A stretch of DNA of 64,000 nucleotides, taken from positions 207,089,298-207,153,297 of the forward strand of contig NC_134138.1 in the NCBI RefSeq assembly GCF_033958435.1, read 5' to 3'. The notes below the pieces were generated by a model. That model did not search any database. It saw nothing but the letters and a program-made list of their open reading frames with translations, and was not told the DNA's origin. The stretch comes from Carettochelys insculpta (Eukaryota; Chordata; Testudines; Carettochelyidae). The position numbers and the translations under genes were made by a program. Below, piece after piece: positions 55,429-64,000 of this stretch; within the stretch, counting starts at the first letter, position 1, and each line of letters opens with the position of its first letter.

Positions 55429-56629
55429 TTGGGCTACGTCTACACGTGCACCCAACTTCGAAATAGCTTATTTCGATGTTGCGACATCGAAATAGGCTAT
55501 TTCGATGAATAACGTCTACACGTCCTCCAGGGCTGGCAACGTCGATGTTCAACTTCGACGTTGCTCAGCCCAACATCGAAATAGGCACAGCGAGGGAACG
55601 TCTACACGCCAAAGTAGCACACATCGAAATAAGGGAGCCAGGCACAGCTGCAGACAGGGTCACGGGGCGGACTCAACAGCAAGTCGCTCCCTTAAAGGGC
55701 CCCTCCCAGACACACTTTCATTAAACAGTGCAAGATACACAGAGCCAACAACTAGTTGCAGACCCTGTATATGCAGCACGGACCCTGTGGAAGTATAAAT
55801 AACATTGTATAAGTATAACGTTGTATAAGGGGACATGCTGGATACATTGTATATGAGAGGGCATGCCAAAACATGTTACAAAGTATCTGAGGGAGCACAC
55901 GTAGGAACAGTTAGCTTTTGAATGGAGAAGCAATTAAGATGGAGCCAGCACGTCTAAGAAGCAGGCATCAGAATGGAAGGTATGAAGGGCAATTAGTTAA
56001 GTTAACTGGAAGCTGTTAAAGGAGATTGTTAAGGGTGGCAGGTAATTGAAGATATGTGACTGGTCTCAGGGATCTCGAAGGGTGGTGACTAAAATCTTTT
56101 TCTTCTTTTGTCTGTAACTTCTCTGTAACTTGTTCTCCAAAAAACTGTATAAATTAAGAGACACAAACCCCACTCGGGGGGCTCACTTCTAAATGTATTA
56201 GCAGAGCGGCTTTGCTAATAAAACAGAGTGGTCTGATAAATTGTGAGTCTGAGTCAAACTTTGACAACCCCCAGCTGCAGCAGCAGCAGCCAGAAGCCCT
56301 GGGCTAAGGGCTGCTGCCCACGGTGACCACAGAGCCCCGCAAGGGCTGGAGAGAGAGTATCTCTCAACCCCCCAGCTGATGGCCGCCATGGAGGACCCCG
56401 CTATTTCGATGTTGCGGGACGCGGATCGTCTACACGTCCCTACTTCGATGTTGAACGTCGAAGTAGGGCGCTATTCCCATCCCCTCATGGGGTTAGCGAC
56501 TTCGACGTCTCGCCGCCTAACGTCGATTTCAACTTCGAAATAGCGCCCAACACGTGTAGACGTGACGGGCGCTATTTCGAAGTTACTGCCGCTACTTCGA
56601 AGTAGCGTGCACGTGTAGACGCAGCCTTG
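55429..56629 (-). mobile_element. Harbinger deletion derivative, 710 bp, split by an LTR
   Basis: The element is 55432-56626, flanked by TTG at 55429-55431 and 56627-56629. The ends are GGCTACGTCTACACGTGC and, reverse complemented, GGCTGCGTCTACACGTGC. Without the inserted LTR and one copy of its duplication it measures 710 bp, matching the 711-bp derivative at 14630-15340, of which it is an inverted relative. It keeps the start of the transposase gene (MDPQ, with ATG changed to ACG) and the Gln-rich codons that follow. Confidence 0.92.
55782..56270 (+). repeat. Solo retroviral LTR, 4-bp duplication ACCC
   Basis: The LTR spans 55786-56266. It begins TGTGGAAG and ends CTTTGACA, so TG...CA with a short inverted repeat. 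ACCC flanks it on both sides, a 4-bp duplication of the size made by gammaretrovirus-type integrases. TATAAA at 56148-56153 and AATAAA at 56217-56222 fit an LTR promoter and poly(A) signal. The uninterrupted copy at 14630-15340 shows the empty site. There is no internal viral sequence, so it arose by recombination between two LTRs. The exact virus family is inference. Confidence 0.85.
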
Positions 56630-57700
56630 ATGTCTTATTGTGACCATTAGTTTACTCCACTTGGCTAAGAGTAATTGTAAACACTGAAACTACGGGTTCT
56701 CTCTATTATAAATGTGCCTACAAATTCCAAACCCATGGACATCCATCAAAAATTTCTGGACTAAATTAATTTCTAGTATTCTGAAATGTAGTGTTCCACC
56801 TTTTCAAATGCATCTTTAGATATATCGAAGATCCCCTGTTGCCTAACTTTATAAAGCTTACCGGTGGAAAATGTATTGTTGGAGGAAAATGTGTTTTCTT
56901 CTTATTGCCTGAACTTTAATGTAATTTTTTTTTTACTTTACTTTGGTGCATTGAGATGGGCCAGCAATAGACATTACTGTAAGGAAAATCACAAGGAAGT
57001 CAATGGGAGAGGGACTGAGTAAGGACTATAGGATTTGCTGTTAAGAGAGATGCAGCTGTCTGTTGTCCTTAATTCTGATTATTTCTCCAAGTTCAGCTGA
57101 TCAAAGTATGAGCTGTGATGCTCAAGAAATTCTCATTCAACTTATTGATGTTTAATGATTTAATTGCACCTTATTTATTTCTTCACACACATAAATAATC
57201 CCTTCATGCTATCTCTTTCCAGATTTGTTGATGTAGTTAATTCATCCTCTCCTACAAAATGACTGAGAAATCACTTCTGTGCACTGGTTTCTGTGGTCCT
57301 AAATCTTAAAATATTCACAGCTCTCATCAGCTTTTTCCTCTAGTCTGAGAGTCTGTCCCCTGACCCAAAGAACATGATTCATCTCCCATTTAAGTTTGTA
57401 AGGAATGTGCCAGCAGGAACTCAATGCTGCGAAGGATGGGAGGAACATATCTCCCAGAGATCATTTGCATGAGAATACAAAGGTGGGCATATGTGTTACC
57501 TTGCAAACAAAGACTGACGGGTAGCAAGGAAGCAATGAGATTTTGTCTATTGTAAACACATTGTAAAATCACAATTTATGCTAACACTCAGTATAAGAAT
57601 TGTGAAATCTCACCAATGCTCCAAGTCATTGTGGAGGACAGGGCAGGTCATCATAACTGCATAAGACATGGATTACACAGCGCTACCCTGTTTTAAAACA
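56630..57700. other. No gene recognised
   Basis: AT-rich sequence with no exon, RNA gene or repeat boundary that I can support. Confidence 0.5.
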
Positions 57701-58440
57701 TTGTAAAGCAGACGGGGAGTGATATGGGTTGAACTAGCTAGTTGAGTGTCTTGGTCTTACAGCTGTAAGCTTGGTTTGACTAGTCCTCCCTATCTGTTAA
57801 AAGGTAGAGCTGGTTAGTGGTGTTTGTATCTTGTATGAGACTCTGCTTTGGTAGATACTGTGAACTGAAATCAGAGGGTTTTTGCCTCAGGTCAAACCCA
57901 CATGGCAGACAAACTGTGTGACTGGCAGATGGCTGGTAGGAGCAAGTAGAAGGCTGCACCAGTGCAAAGGTGTTGTTGTCTCAGGTCCATGAAGGAATGT
58001 GTCAATGTGAGGTGTCAGTGCCTGCACGAACTGGGCCAAGTTGTAAGTGGAGCATTTGAATTAGGGGTGCAGAGAAAGTTGGGTGTGTGGATTGGCTGTT
58101 TACAGTATTGGACTGGTGAGCCTGAGAGGCCAAGGATATTGCTCAATGCATTTCAGCTGGGACAGTTACTTGAGGACTGGTTAGGAACTCTGGGTGGGGT
58201 ATTTTCCCAAGCTTATGCTAATTGACCTTTCTGCCTCTCTTATTAAAAGTCCTTTTCTACACTCAGACTCTGTGTTTGTGAGTGGGGAAGCATTGCCTCT
58301 CTGAGCCGCCCAGGGGTGTGTGAATTCCTAGGCCACTAGGTGGGGGCTTGAGCCGTTCTCTGTGAGATGGATGAAAAGGAACCCCTAGATGTTGAACCCA
58401 GCCCTGGTTGCTGCCAATTCCTTCCGGCAGCAGGGTTACA
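57700..58440 (+). repeat. Possible LTR or LTR-derived repeat
   Basis: The segment ends CAGCAGGGTTACA and has ATTAAA at 58242-58247 about 190 bp before that end. CCGCCCAGGGGTGTGTGAAT and CACTAGGTGGGGGCTTGAGC look like a dispersed turtle/crocodilian LTR I have an impression of. The 5' end (a TGTAAAGC at 57701 is one candidate) and any duplication are unresolved, so this is a weak call. Confidence 0.3.
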
Positions 58441-60661
58441 AGTTAACAGTCGCTTTTACATAAGGTTGTTTGGAAATTGGATTAGCCTTTAATAATTCCA
58501 GAAAAAGTTTGCTGTACTTCTTGTTTCATCGGTAATTTTACCCTTGTACTATTGGCTCAAACCTTGAACTCTTGACTCGGCTTTTTCTTGAACCTTATGT
58601 AGGCGTAATTCCCACAGACTTCAGGGTTTGATCCATTGTTTCTATTTAATGGAAGATACAGACTTTTTGCCATTTTACTGAAGAAGAAATGAAGATCCTC
58701 CTCTTGCAAACTCTAATGTGAAGAGCTGTGCATACAAGTAGTCTCATGGGAGTACCCATCTTTGCAAACATACCCGTGTACAAGAATTAGCCAGATTGGA
58801 GCCTAAATCTGCATTCCATTTTCTTAACTTTTTATTTTGGATGTGCTGGCACTGTAACTGACATAGTCCATTTTCAATTACTACAACTTTCATTGCCAAA
58901 TCCCACAAATTTCTAGTGTATCATGAATTCTTCCAGTTGGTAGTTATTAGACCTGTCAAATGAATCATGTTTCTTAGGAATTAGCCATAATTGGGATTAT
59001 AGACCACAGACTGTGAATGTGGAAAAAAATACTCTAGTGTATAGATTCACTATATAATAAACATCTTTCTTGTTAGGGACTGTGATGGTATTTGCTCATG
59101 GGGAGCACTTCCTAATGTCAGGATTTAGGCCCATCAACATACAGAATAGGTTTTTGGTAGGGGAGCCCAGGCCCTTCCACTCCACCAGAATCCACCTGAA
59201 GGCAACACAAGAGTCTAATACCCAGGAGCACCTTACAGCAGCTCTTCCCAGGCCTCTTATTGCCACCACCCATTGTCCAAAGTTCTCAGCCTATCCCAGG
59301 AGGGCTTAAAGGAGGTCAGTCTCTTCCAGGTGCCTCTTGACAGCTGGGAGAGGTTTGGCAGCTCTTTCCCAGGGCAACAGCTGCCTCCTGTAATGCCTTG
59401 GCCCTCCAGCCATGTCAGTTCCTAGTCCCTCCCCTTCAGAAGTAGTCCACTGACACATAAACTGAGCTAGTAAGTCAGAGGGGAAAATGCCTCCTTTCCA
59501 GGTATAACAGAATTAGGTCTCCCCTCCTGCAGGGACGGACTTTCAGTCAATTTTTGAGAAAGAGATTTTGCCTTCCCTCAGAAGATGAAAGGTACAGGTC
59601 CTTTCTCTTCCCTGGTCTGCCCACAAGTGAGTTGTTCTTCTCCCTTTTTAACTCCTCCTAAACCCTGTGCATTTCTTGCACATTGTGGTGGGGCAGGGTT
59701 CATCTTAACCCCTAATATCCACATGTGTGGTTGTGTACCCTAGGACAGGGGCAAATGAATCCCTCCCCCCACTCCTGGCTGTATCCTTTACAGGGGATAT
59801 GGGAATTGCTACAGTGTAACTTGACAAAAATAGTAACTATCATAGCCTCTGCAAAGTCATTCTATGACAATAATAATTTATAATTAATGCTGACCTGGAT
59901 CTTGCAGTAAGAGGTCTTTTTCTGCAAGATTTCTAACTCTTTCTTTGTGTTCCCCAGACGTAAGATTGCTGCAGTGTCACAAAAAATTCTTGCTACATAA
60001 GCAGGAAAGGTAAAACACTAAAAAGATTTAGCAGGTTTGATATGCTGAAGCTCTCAGGACAGATTTATTCTCTTAAATGAACAAAGTGGGGAAAATATGG
60101 TATTGGGATTTTTTCCTTGATTTTTTTTGTTTTTGTTACACTTATTCATCCTCTTGTCTGCTCTGGTGATTACAATACAAAGGCATTACTGGCTAAACGT
60201 TAATGGTATTACAAGCAAAACTGTGTCAATACTTAACTCAATTAACAAGATTAATAGCAGGTTTCAAGAAGAGCAGAAATTCACACTCACATTTTACACA
60301 AGTATTCCTCTGAGATACAGCCCATCCCTGCAAACACTCTGCACATGCAAAGCTTTTATTACTTGATTGGCAGTCAAACACAGATGGTTTAAAGAATTAG
60401 GCCGATAGTAGTGGCCTGATCCTGCAAATTGCTGAGTAATAGTTGAGATACTGAGTGTCCTCAATTTCTATGGAAGGATCTAAACCAGGAAGGGTCTTAA
60501 GCAAGTGTGTAACTTTAAGAACATCAGAGTCCCATTTACTTCAATCAATGCGGAAGAAATAAACCCACCTAAACATTACGCCTTGCGACCAGATTCTGAT
60601 ATCTTTACCTTTACAGGCTGAGTTGTACTTAATTCAATGGATAGTCCCACTGAGACTGAAT
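58441..60661. other. No gene recognised
   Basis: A CT-rich stretch at 59130-59700 may be old repeat sequence. No exon or RNA gene is supported. Confidence 0.45.
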
Positions 60662-60717
60662 GACTATGTCCACACAGTAGCATTATTCCTGAATAAGCTG
60701 TTCCTGAAGAGGCAGGG

Positions 60718-61681
60718 AGGTCTACCATCGGGGCTGTCCTCATGCAGGTAAGGCATGCTCAGGCTGCAGGCCCTGCACAGGGGGGAAGGGGAAAAGAGGA
60801 GGGGGGACTCCACCCGAGGGGAATTATTGGGGAGGAGGGTCGGGGCTGCATGAGATCAGAGTTCCCTGGAGGACCGTGCCATCCCTCCCCCACACAGACC
60901 TGCTGTCGGGGGTGGTGTCCCTGCAGGAGGGGTCATGTAGGGGGGTGCCCGGAGAGCCCAGGGGCAAAGGAGGATGGGGTGGGGGCAGGGGCGCCCACTG
61001 GGGACCATAGACAACCTCCCTCACTCCTTCATATGTGTTTGGTCTCCAGCCCATGCATGTAGTGATGTCCATGAACACTATCCTGCTCCGGAGGGTGATC
61101 TGCCTCGCAGTCCTGGATGCGGTCCCTGGCTAGCTTCACCACTCTCGGGTTCCCCAAATGCTTCAGTGCCATCAAGGGGACCCACATCCCCATCTGTGCT
61201 CCAGACCGCAGCGCAGCCCAGAACATAAACCACAAAGTGCACTACTCCATTGTGCTGCAGGCCCTGGTCAACCACCAGGGATGGTTCCTGGAAGTGTACG
61301 TCAGGTGGTCGGGCCAGGCACACAGTGCCCACGTTCTCCAACTCTGGTCTATGCCGCATGATGAGGGTGGGCACCTACATCCCCTGCCAGGAGCTGGCAG
61401 TCGCGGACTTGCAGGTGCCACTCTGCACCATGGGGGATGCTGCCTACCCCTTCATGCCCTGGCACTTGAGGCCCTACACCAGCCACCAAGACCTCTTCGA
61501 CATTCACCTCAACCAGGCATGGACCCAGGCAAAGTGTGCCCTTGGCTGTCTGAAGGCACAGTTCAGGTGCTTCCTGATGTGGCTCAGCATGGGGGAGCAC
61601 AATGTCCCCCAAGTTGTGGCCATCTGTTGTGCCCTCCACAACCTTGTGGGGGGGGAATGGGAGGTCTTTCCCCCAGCGTAG
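60718..61681 (+). pseudogene. Degenerate Harbinger transposase, second family
   Basis: Only the last codons of exon 1 remain (RSTIGAVLMQ, just before the donor GTAAGG at 60748). The intron runs to an acceptor near 61049 (GTCTCCAG). Exon 2 begins near VVMSMNTILLRRV and continues in shifting frames: one change near 61130, another near 61335. The stop is at 61679-61681 and AATAAA lies at 61937-61942. Compared with the 15957 element, GALDGTHIPI has become SAIKGTHIPI and VVERTFG has become TQAKCALG, so two of the three likely catalytic acids are Lys; the middle one (GDAAYPF) is kept. This copy could not have been an active nuclease. Confidence 0.85.
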
Positions 61682-62001
61682 GCGAACTGACTCCAGCCAT
61701 GGCTATGAACAGCTGGGCACAGCTCCCATCTGCCAAGCCCACAGGGGTGGGCCTGTGGGTCCGGGAAGGCCTGAGGGACAGCTTCTCCCTCAGCCCCCAA
61801 TGACCTTCCCCAGGGCACCTCCAGCAGGGGCCTCAGGCCTGCAGCCCAACCCTGTCTCCACTCTGACCCATCCCTTCACTCACTCCCCCCTCCCAAACCC
61901 CTCCCCAATAATCAGAGACATGGGGGTGGGTGCAAAAATAAAACTTTTACCTTGAAAATTAGAAAAACTTGTGCAACTCAATTTTTGTTAATGACATGTA
62001 T

Positions 62002-63640
62002 TTACAAAGTGCAACATATAATGTATATACATGGGTGGCTTGGGACAGGTGGTGGGGAGCATCTGAACTTGGAAGGGCCTTGGAATAGGGTGGGGGCATC
62101 TAAACTTGGAGGGGCCTTGGGGCAGGGGGTGGGTGCCTCAGTCGAGGGAGAGGGTGGGGGCTGCAACCCCATGGAGTGGGACTCCGAGCAGTGCTGGCCG
62201 CAAGATCCCCACCTGATGTGGGTTTGGGGTCCCTGTGCGGGCTGGGATTGGGCTGGGAGTATGGGGAGGTATGGGGGTGGGGGGCTTGGTAAGGTCAGGC
62301 TTGGGAGAGGGCACAGGGGGAGCCTGGGGGGCGGGGGGGCTGGCATGGTGGGGGGTCCTGAGGGGCAGAAGGGACAGCTGCAGCCAGCAGACACTGCTCC
62401 AGGTACAGCAGTGCTGGGGGGAAGCCCAATGGGGGTAGGGCAGCAGCAAAGGGAGTAGGGGTGGTAGGCGCAGCTGGCTGGGCCAAATAGTCCCGCCAGA
62501 TGCTGGTGATGGCATCTAGGTGGGACATCAATTGTTCCCAGGCCTGCGTTCGCCATGCTTGGTCCTCCTGCACCCAGCACTCCAGGAGGTCTGCGTGCCG
62601 CCAGGATGCAGATGCACTGGCCTGCGTGCCATCATCCTTGGCCCTGCGACATCCCCTCCAGCAATGGGCTTGCCCTGGCAGTGGTGGGGTGCCAACCTTC
62701 TTGTGTGCTGCTTCTCGACTGGCCGGCTCTGGGCCCCGAATGGGGCTGGCTGGCCCTGGCGGTGTGGTGGGGCTGGCCTGGCCCTTGGATGGTACACCTG
62801 TAAGGAGAGTGGGAGAGATGGTGAGCCCTTCCTGCAACACAGCCTCCATCACCCTGCCCCACCCCCAATTGAGCAGCAGCCCCCAATCCCAGGCCATGGG
62901 ACAGGGATACCCCAGGAGTGCATGCCTGTGCTCTCTGCACGGTGGGCCCTGCCCCCATGGGGCTCCTGGCAGCTCTGGCTGCAGAAGCGGGGGTCTCCTC
63001 CACTGTGTTGATTGTGCCCCCAGCTGACAGGCAATCCTTGGGTCCCAGAAGTTGGTGTAGCTATGTACAGAATGGGCAGGTGGCTGTCCCTACCCCTGAC
63101 CTGTACCGCGCATCCTGTGCCCCAACATACCCCGGTGGAGCTCTTTCACTTTGACCCACACCTGCTCCAGGGCATGGGTGGGGTGTCTGTGCTCTGCCAG
63201 GGTTGTGGCCAGAATGTGCACAGTGGGGCGTTCTGCCTCTTAGCTGAGGGGTCAATTGGAATGGCATCCTCAGCCCAGAGGCCCAGGAGGTGTTGGAGCT
63301 CAGGGCCAGACAAGGAGAGGGCCCACTTCTTCAACCTCAGGGATGGATCCTGAGACCCTTCAGGCAGGTCCTGCGAGAGTCCGGGGGTCTCTGCCAGCCT
63401 CCGCCATGTGGTCTTTGTTTGGGAGTGGCTGGGAGGGCATGGGTGCAGACAGTGTGTGGCTCTGCTGCTTGAATGCACTCAGCTTCCTGCCAAGGAGCTT
63501 CTGGGGCTCCCTGAAACTTTAAAGGTGTCCAGAGGCAGACAACATGGAGCTGTGATTGCTGTGGACAGTGCATCCCCACTGGCCAGTTCCACTGTGGACC
63601 ATTCTGCCAACAAAAGCCCCTGCCTCTGCCCCCCTGCCCC
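62002..63640 (-). pseudogene. Degenerate Harbinger Myb-like protein gene, second family
   Basis: On the minus strand the segment near 63330-63240 reads KKWALSLSGPELQHLLGLWA, which aligns with RGPSWTEAELRDLLGLWSEE of the first element's DNA-binding domain. After that the domain is not recognisable. A downstream open frame (62897-62295) has QEDQAWRTQAWEQLMSHLDA, resembling the C-terminal helical region, then a Pro-rich end with PLGFPPALLYLEQ. Frames are broken several times. Recognition of this as the Myb partner rests on the short domain match and the gene order. Confidence 0.6.
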
Positions 63641-63716
63641 ACCCCTGGAGAGTCCACACAGTTTTTTTGTCAACACTCCGTGAGTCTTGTCAGTTTTGTC
63701 TAGTGTAGACATAGCC

Positions 63717-64000
63717 TAACAGCCCCTAAATTTAAAAAATCCCCTTAATTCTCTAAAGGAACTGAACAAATGTCTCAACTAAAATACTTTGTTAGTGTTT
63801 CAAAATTTGAAATGAAGAAACTTTGAAGAAAGGCATTTAACTTGGCCATAAGACTTAGTTTATGTAATTATATTTGGGTTTATATAACTGAATGTGATTT
63901 GTCTTTATGGATTTTCTATATAGTACTTGTATGGGCAATAAACTTTCTGGTACAAAATGTTCTCTCATGCTAGCTATTGTACTATTTATGCTTTCATTGT
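63717..64000. other. No gene recognised
   Basis: AT-rich flank of the second Harbinger element without visible features. Confidence 0.5.

Larger units (their letters stand above)
60662..63716. mobile_element. Second Harbinger element, degenerate, 3.1 kb
   Basis: The ends are GACTATGTCCACACAGTAG and, reverse complemented, GGCTATGTCTACACTAG. The trinucleotides outside (AAT and TAA) do not match. It has the same convergent gene layout as the 15957 element but reversed: transposase on plus at the left, Myb-like gene on minus at the right. Just inside the right end, TTGTCAACACTCCG and TTTTTTTGTCAACA echo the TTGACA-rich MITEs, for which this family may have been the source. Most of transposase exon 1 is deleted. 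Confidence 0.8.

Noticed and set aside
62002..62580. Pro-rich minus-strand frame of 192 codons at the end of the second Harbinger
   Set aside because: It overlaps the C-terminal Myb-like remnant in another frame and shows only low-complexity Pro-rich sequence.
1..64000. CRISPR arrays, operons or other bacterial features
   Set aside because: No regularly spaced direct repeats and no bacterial gene structure. All evidence points to vertebrate nuclear DNA.

Overview
The window is vertebrate nuclear DNA and looks like a non-mammalian amniote, most likely a turtle. The evidence is the mix of repeats: CR1 LINEs ending in ATTCTATG-type tails, tRNA-derived SINEs with a CR1-like 3' tail (the turtle Cry/PolIII-SINE type), Penelope-like element ends, hAT elements, and very many Harbinger-type elements whose ends read roughly GGCTACGTCTACAC. 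I cannot name the species. I find no host protein-coding exon that I would defend. Almost every recognisable reading frame belongs to a transposable element, so the window is intergenic or deep intronic.

Layout. 1-2.9 kb: decayed miniature DNA elements and a CA repeat. 2.95-5.76 kb: a 5'-truncated but well preserved CR1 LINE (endonuclease plus reverse transcriptase). 7.4-10.7 kb: a hAT element with a perfect 8-bp duplication, a Penelope-like inverted pair with an 11-bp duplication, and a 2.27-kb TTA-flanked DNA element with internal repeats. 12.4-14.6 kb: a foldback MITE, an LTR and three tRNA-like SINE units. 14.6-20.6 kb is the centrepiece. It holds a 711-bp Harbinger deletion derivative, a second MITE, and a complete 4.6-kb Harbinger element with convergent Myb/SANT-like and DDE transposase genes, each interrupted by one TAG. 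20.8-23 kb: a MITE carrying a nested SINE, a CTCF-type motif and a TTGACA-rich MITE. 27.8-30 kb: two MITEs, the 3' end of an RTE-like LINE, and a CR1/L3 scrap. 34-47 kb: a SINE, Penelope fragments, CR1 and L3 3' ends, several MITEs and a hAT element. 52.2-52.6 kb: a decayed Ty3/Gypsy-type gag. 55.4-56.6 kb: a second 710-bp Harbinger derivative split by a solo retroviral LTR. 60.7-63.7 kb: a second, older Harbinger with a different end sequence.

How the parts fit. The complete Harbinger probably represents the family that supplied the enzyme for the nearby deletion derivatives. Three-base duplications (ATA, CAT, TTG, CTT, AGA, ATT, TAG, TAA) flank many of these elements. Comparing the two transposase copies exposes a shared intron whose donor is intact in one copy (GTAAGG) and apparently mutated in the other (ATAAGA). 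The two ~710-bp derivatives support the transposase start codon, and one of them gives the empty site for the solo LTR in the other.
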